From positions 1-20,164 of the forward strand of contig JAPTJF010000699.1 of the NCBI GenBank assembly GCA_029339195.1: DNA of 20,164 nt, given 5' to 3'. The number at the start of each line of letters is the position of its first letter. Position 1 is the first letter of the stretch. The translations under genes were made by a program, and so were the position numbers. Under the pieces are notes generated by a model. The model saw only the letters and a program-made list of their open reading frames with translations, was not told the origin of the DNA and searched no databases. Positions 16,969-20,164 of this stretch are shown one piece after another. Origin of the DNA: Micractinium sp. NFX-FRZ (Eukaryota; Chlorophyta; Trebouxiophyceae; Chlorellales; Chlorellaceae).

Positions 16969-19029
16969 TCAGCTCGACTTGCCCTTGCCGCCGCCGGCGG
17001 CCGCCCTACCCTTGCCCCTCCCGCTGCCGCCCTCTGCCGCCGTGCCATCTGCTGCTGCTTTGCCCGTCGCCTTGCCCTTGCCCGCTGCTTTTCCTGCCGT
17101 CGGCGCTGCTGCTTCTGCTGCCGCCGGCGCCTGCTGCTCTAGGCCCAGCACAAACTCCCACTCGGCTGCCGCGACTGGCTGCACCGACAGACGGCCGTAC
17201 TTGAAGAGCGCCATGCTGGCGAGCGCCCCCCCCGGGGTGGCCGAGTGCCGCTTCAGCTCTTCAAGCGGTATCTGCCTCGCCAGCTTGCGGACCTGGTACA
17301 GCAGGGGGAGGGCAGGTGGGGCTTCTCTAAGTGTGGGGGAAGTGGAGAGAGGTGTGGGGAGGGGAGGAGGGAGAGGAGGAGGCACGCCAGGCCAGATTGC
17401 GTCAGGCAAGGCAGGTGAGGGCAGCGCACGTGACATGCACGCTGCGCTGGTGAGGCGCCACGCAGGCAGCCGATAGCCCCCCACGCAGCTGTCACCCCCA
17501 GCCCAGCACCGGGCGGGGAGGGTCCCTTGCCTGGGCACCCACCCTCGCAGCTGCCAAGCCCTCCATTCCCTGAAGCGACAGGGCTCCCAAGCCAGCCGAT
17601 GCTTTCACCGTGCCTCCCCGGCCGCCCCACGGCCAGTCCACAGGGTGCCCCCACGTCTTCCTCACCAGCCTGCAGTCCACCTGGCACCAGATGGGCTTCT
17701 CCTGGGAGGCCTTGGGGTCAAAGTACTCGCTGGCAGGGTCCAGCTGGGTGTGATCGGGGTACGCCTCACGAACAATCTGTAGAGCGGTAAGGGAGGAAGG
17801 AGCGGGGCGGGGCGGTGGGGTGAGGGGTGACGTCATGAGTGTGTGGGTGGCAGGGATGGCGCCATGCGTGCGTGACGGGGGGCGAGGCGGCATTCGTGTC
17901 CAGGGGCGCGTGCACGGCAGAGGGGCCGCACAGGGGCCGGCATGAATTGACAGCGCCCGCTCGGCCAGCAGCCAGGCACTGCTTTGCACACTCCCTCACC
18001 ATGCCGCCGCATGGGTGGCTCCCCACCCCGCCCACCACACCCATCCACCCGCCGTCGGTAGCAGCAGCAGCAACAGAAGGAGCAGCAGGACAGGACACAA
18101 CCCTGGCAGCCAACACGGCAGAATTGCCCGAACAATAAACCAGTGAAGGCGCAACCAGGGCATGGGGGAGCGCACCTCCACAATGCCCACCAGCCCGGGC
18201 GGCTTGGCGTTTGAGTGGTAGAAGAATGCCTGGTCCCCCACACGCATGCTCTGCAGCACCTTTTTGGCTTGATGGGAGCGCACGCCTGCCGCAGAGAGTG
18301 GGAGCGGCAGCGGAAAGTTGGAAGGGCAGTGGAGAGTGTGCAGGGCGCAGGGATACATGGTTGGAAAGGCAGCCCAGCGGGGCAGTGGAAAGTGTGCAGG
18401 GCGCGAAGACAGATTGGGAGGGCAGCCCAGCGGGAGGGTGACGGTGCAAGCAGCGGCAGTGGCCTCAGCTCTTTGCCCTCCCTAGCCCATGCACCCTCCG
18501 CCCCAGCCTCCTTGTGCGCACCGTCCCAGTGCTCCGTCTGATCCGGCTTGGCCGCCAGGTCATCAATGGAGAAGACGTCGGGCTCGCTTTTCATCAGCCA
18601 GAAAGAGCGGGCCCCACCCGGGGCACCGGCAGGGGCAGCAGCGGCGGCGGCGGTAGCAGCGGGAGCGGTGCCCTGCTCTCCGACCGCCGCAGCATTTTTG
18701 CCGCTGGCGCCCTTCCTGGCACGCTTGGCGGGCTTCTCCGCATCCTCAGGCTGCTGCGCCGGCTCCTCTGCTGCCGCCGCGGCTGCCTTCGGCGCGCGCT
18801 TCTACATGATGCACGAGGGGAGATGCCATCATGCACGGGATCACACTTGCAGCAATCACACGGCTGTAATACAGCGGATGCGCAACGCTCGCACCCTGGG
18901 CGCCATGTTGAAAGCTGCCAGGCTCAGGCGGGGGACCCTGCTGAGGCGGGCAATCTGGAGCAGCATGTGCCGCGCTGCAGAGGGTGTTCTCGCGCTGAGG
19001 GACCGCTGCAAGCCCCTACAGGCTGCCAT
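16969..19029 (-). CDS. THYN1: EVE-domain protein, THYN1/Thy28 family (5 exons, 319 aa; 278 aa from the internal start)
   Basis: Exons: 19029-18895, 18801-18522, 18285-18176, 17776-17666, 17292-16969. All donors are GT and all phases fit. The EVE domain, a PUA-like fold, starts at WLMKSEPDVFSIDDL and continues through HWDGVRSHQAKKVL, MRVGDQAFFYHSN, PPGLVGIVEIVREAYPD, FDPKA, VDCRLVRKL and GRLSVQPV..EWEF, which match the family almost motif for motif. EVE proteins bind modified bases; Thy28 has been reported as a reader of oxidised methylcytosine. Before the domain is a Lys/Ala-rich stretch with a nuclear-localisation look (MAPRKRAPK, KPAKRARK). After it is a histone-H1-like Lys/Ala/Gly tail of about 57 residues. 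The ATG at 19029 adds 41 residues without Asp or Glu and with many Arg, like a mitochondrial presequence. The ATG at 18906 gives the nuclear-type form. Domain call is firm; start uncertain. Confidence 0.94.
18324..18432. repeat. Tandem duplication of 56/53 bp in intron 2 of the EVE gene
   Basis: Two units, 18324-18379 and 18380-18432, both begin GGGCAGTGG and both end GGCAGCCCAGCG, with GTGTGCAGGGCGC shared in between. The middles differ, so the duplication is not recent. It lies in the intron 18286-18521. Confidence 0.8.
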
Positions 19030-19436
19030 GTCAGCACCGCTTCGGCCGCGGTAAAGCGGCGCCGTGCAACCACTCAATGCAAAGGTTGCCGCACCTGTCT
19101 ACAGGGACGCCTTTCAGGAGCATACTCCAAGCACCTCCCAAGTCCCCATCAGGGTGGATCATAGTTATGCTTGGGGCGGCACAGCAGCCCGCACAGGGAG
19201 GTACTGCAGGTGTGCCGCTCACTGGCTGCCGACAAGTTGCCTTTATACAGGCAGACGGGACCCCACGTTTGTTTGCCCACCTGCTTTAAGCTCTGGCATC
19301 CTTGTGCTGCCAGCTGCTCCAGCATGCACCCAGGTGCACAGGGGGGCGGGGTCAGCGGCGGCGGTAGTGGCGGCAGACAAGCTAAGGGCAACTGCGCCTG
19401 CACAGTTGCGCCAACCGCCGTCAACCATGTTCGTTC
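19030..19436. other. Upstream region of the EVE gene
   Basis: The stretch should hold the EVE promoter and 5' UTR and the 3' UTR of the tentative small gene ending at 19437. The EVE frame stays open upstream of 19029 to another ATG at 19077, which would add 16 residues. No clear promoter element or TGTAA was seen. Confidence 0.4.
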
Positions 19437-19789
19437 CTAGAGCTTCTCACTGACTGCCTCGTCCGTGAACACAGTGGCGCAGCCTGCATTCTGGTAGCGT
19501 GCAAGCGGGGGGCAGACGGCGGGCGCAGTGGGTGGCGCCACCCTCGCTATGGTGGCCAGCTCAGCATGCACAGGGGTGACTTCCGTCTTATGTCTGCATC
19601 AAAACGGCTGGGTGCGCTACAAATAGGCAGGTGGCGTGTTGTGACCTTCAAGCAATTGATAAGAGCTGCGTTCAGCAGCGGCGCTCCCAAGGTGAGGTGC
19701 CCACAAGCTGGGTGCAGCAACGGTTCTAAGCAGCCTTGCAACCTCTCTATGCATGATACTGACATGCCCAGCGTAACCGAGCCATTCAT
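19437..19789 (-). CDS. Tentative small protein or terminal exons of an unrecognised gene (2 exons, 67 aa)
   Basis: The terminal exon 19593-19437 follows a GATGCAG acceptor and encodes about 52 residues (VHAELATIARVAPP to FTDEAVSEKL, then TAG) with fairly GC-rich third positions and no low-complexity bias. The exon 19789-19743 begins at an ATG, ends AG|GTTGCA and joins in phase 2. The first exon is the weaker part, since its donor is poor and other upstream exons are possible. No family recognised. It would be divergent from the plus-strand gene at 20051, with about 260 bp between. Confidence 0.3.
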
Positions 19790-20050
19790 GGCGCATGGAG
19801 GGCAAAGCGGCTAGTCCACCGTGGATGCGCCTGTGTGCACCTCGCTCAAGGGCCCCAGTGCTTGGCGCTTGGCTCTCACAGTGCAAGAACATCTGTAGGA
19901 AATCGATGGAATGATGGCCAGCGCGCACGCGCGTCTGAGAGCTGCGCCCCCACTCACTTAGCAGGGCGGCGCTCTCCTGGACAGATATCCCGTCTCTGTG
20001 AGCTCAAAAAGCAGCGAAAGCATCAATTTTGGGCGCAGAGTGCGGCTTAG
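19790..20050. promoter_or_regulatory. Presumed divergent promoter region
   Basis: The stretch lies between the tentative minus-strand start at 19789 and the plus-strand start at 20051. The last 60 bp are AT-richer (CTCAAAAAGCAGCG, CATCAATTTTGGG), as expected for a 5' UTR. No specific motif can be assigned. Confidence 0.3.
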
Positions 20051-20164
20051 ATGGCGTCGTCGGCTGCAGTGACTGGCGTCTTCAGTGGGGCCCCCGTCAG
20101 ATCAGCTCAGCATTTGAGCGACAAGGTGCCTTTTCTGGCCAAATCCTGCACCGCTGCCCGCGAT
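20051..20164 (+). CDS. 5' end of a gene for a probable organelle-targeted protein, cut by the window edge
   Basis: An ATG at 20051 opens a frame of exactly 38 codons to the last base. It starts MASSAAVTGVFSGAPVRSAQ and continues with KVPFLAKSCTAARD. The first 20 residues are Ala/Ser/Val-rich with no acidic residue, and the whole is basic and hydroxylated, typical of a chloroplast transit peptide. The start sits in a good ATGGCG context after an AT-richer leader. The mature protein is outside the window, so its function cannot be told. Confidence 0.55.
   Translation, partial: MASSAAVTGVFSGAPVRSAQHLSDKVPFLAKSCTAARD

Overview
This window looks like nuclear DNA of a green alga, probably a Chlorella-like trebouxiophyte or a chlorophycean. 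The assignment is inference. It rests on GC-rich DNA, many short introns with GTGAGT-type donors and TGCAG acceptors, Ala/Gly/Pro-rich proteins, GC-rich third codon positions and TGTAA sequences in places that suit the green-algal polyadenylation signal. Real genes are split into small exons, so almost every long uninterrupted frame here is a shadow. The gene models below come from joining exons by reading frame, splice consensus and protein-family fit.

Left third (1-6073). The 3' tail of a plus-strand gene may occupy 1-147. A three-exon gene for a multi-pass membrane protein of unknown function follows on plus (577-2554). Convergent to it is a nine-exon gene on minus (6073-3342) for a bacterial-type sugar O-acetyltransferase of the maltose/galactoside acetyltransferase family. 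It includes a 25-nt internal microexon, and its introns are full of minisatellites.

Middle (6074-14778). About 2.3 kb without a supportable gene separates the acetyltransferase start from a divergently transcribed 16-exon gene (8337-14778). Its 1013-residue product is a secreted subtilisin-like protease with signal peptide, I9-type propeptide, S8 catalytic domain (D189/H234/N325/S391), a Cys-rich PAN/apple-like segment, and a C-terminal region of seven similar beta-rich repeats that I infer to be a beta-propeller. A perfect 22-bp palindrome lies about 300 bp upstream of its start codon.

Right third (14779-20164). A tentative three-exon gene on minus (16726-15796) encodes a small protein I do not recognise. 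Upstream of it on the same strand is a five-exon EVE-domain (THYN1/Thy28) gene (19029-16969), probably a reader of modified DNA bases. It has two in-frame starts that would give an Arg-rich presequence form and a short nuclear-type form. A tentative two-exon small gene (19789-19437, minus) and the first 38 codons of a probable organelle-targeted protein (20051 onward, plus) diverge from a shared upstream region.

The genes do not form a pathway. The most striking shared property is splicing: 4 of the 29 introns in the four best models use GC instead of GT at the donor. Several subtilase introns also carry (CCTG)n tracts. No tRNA, rRNA, CRISPR array or intact mobile element was seen.
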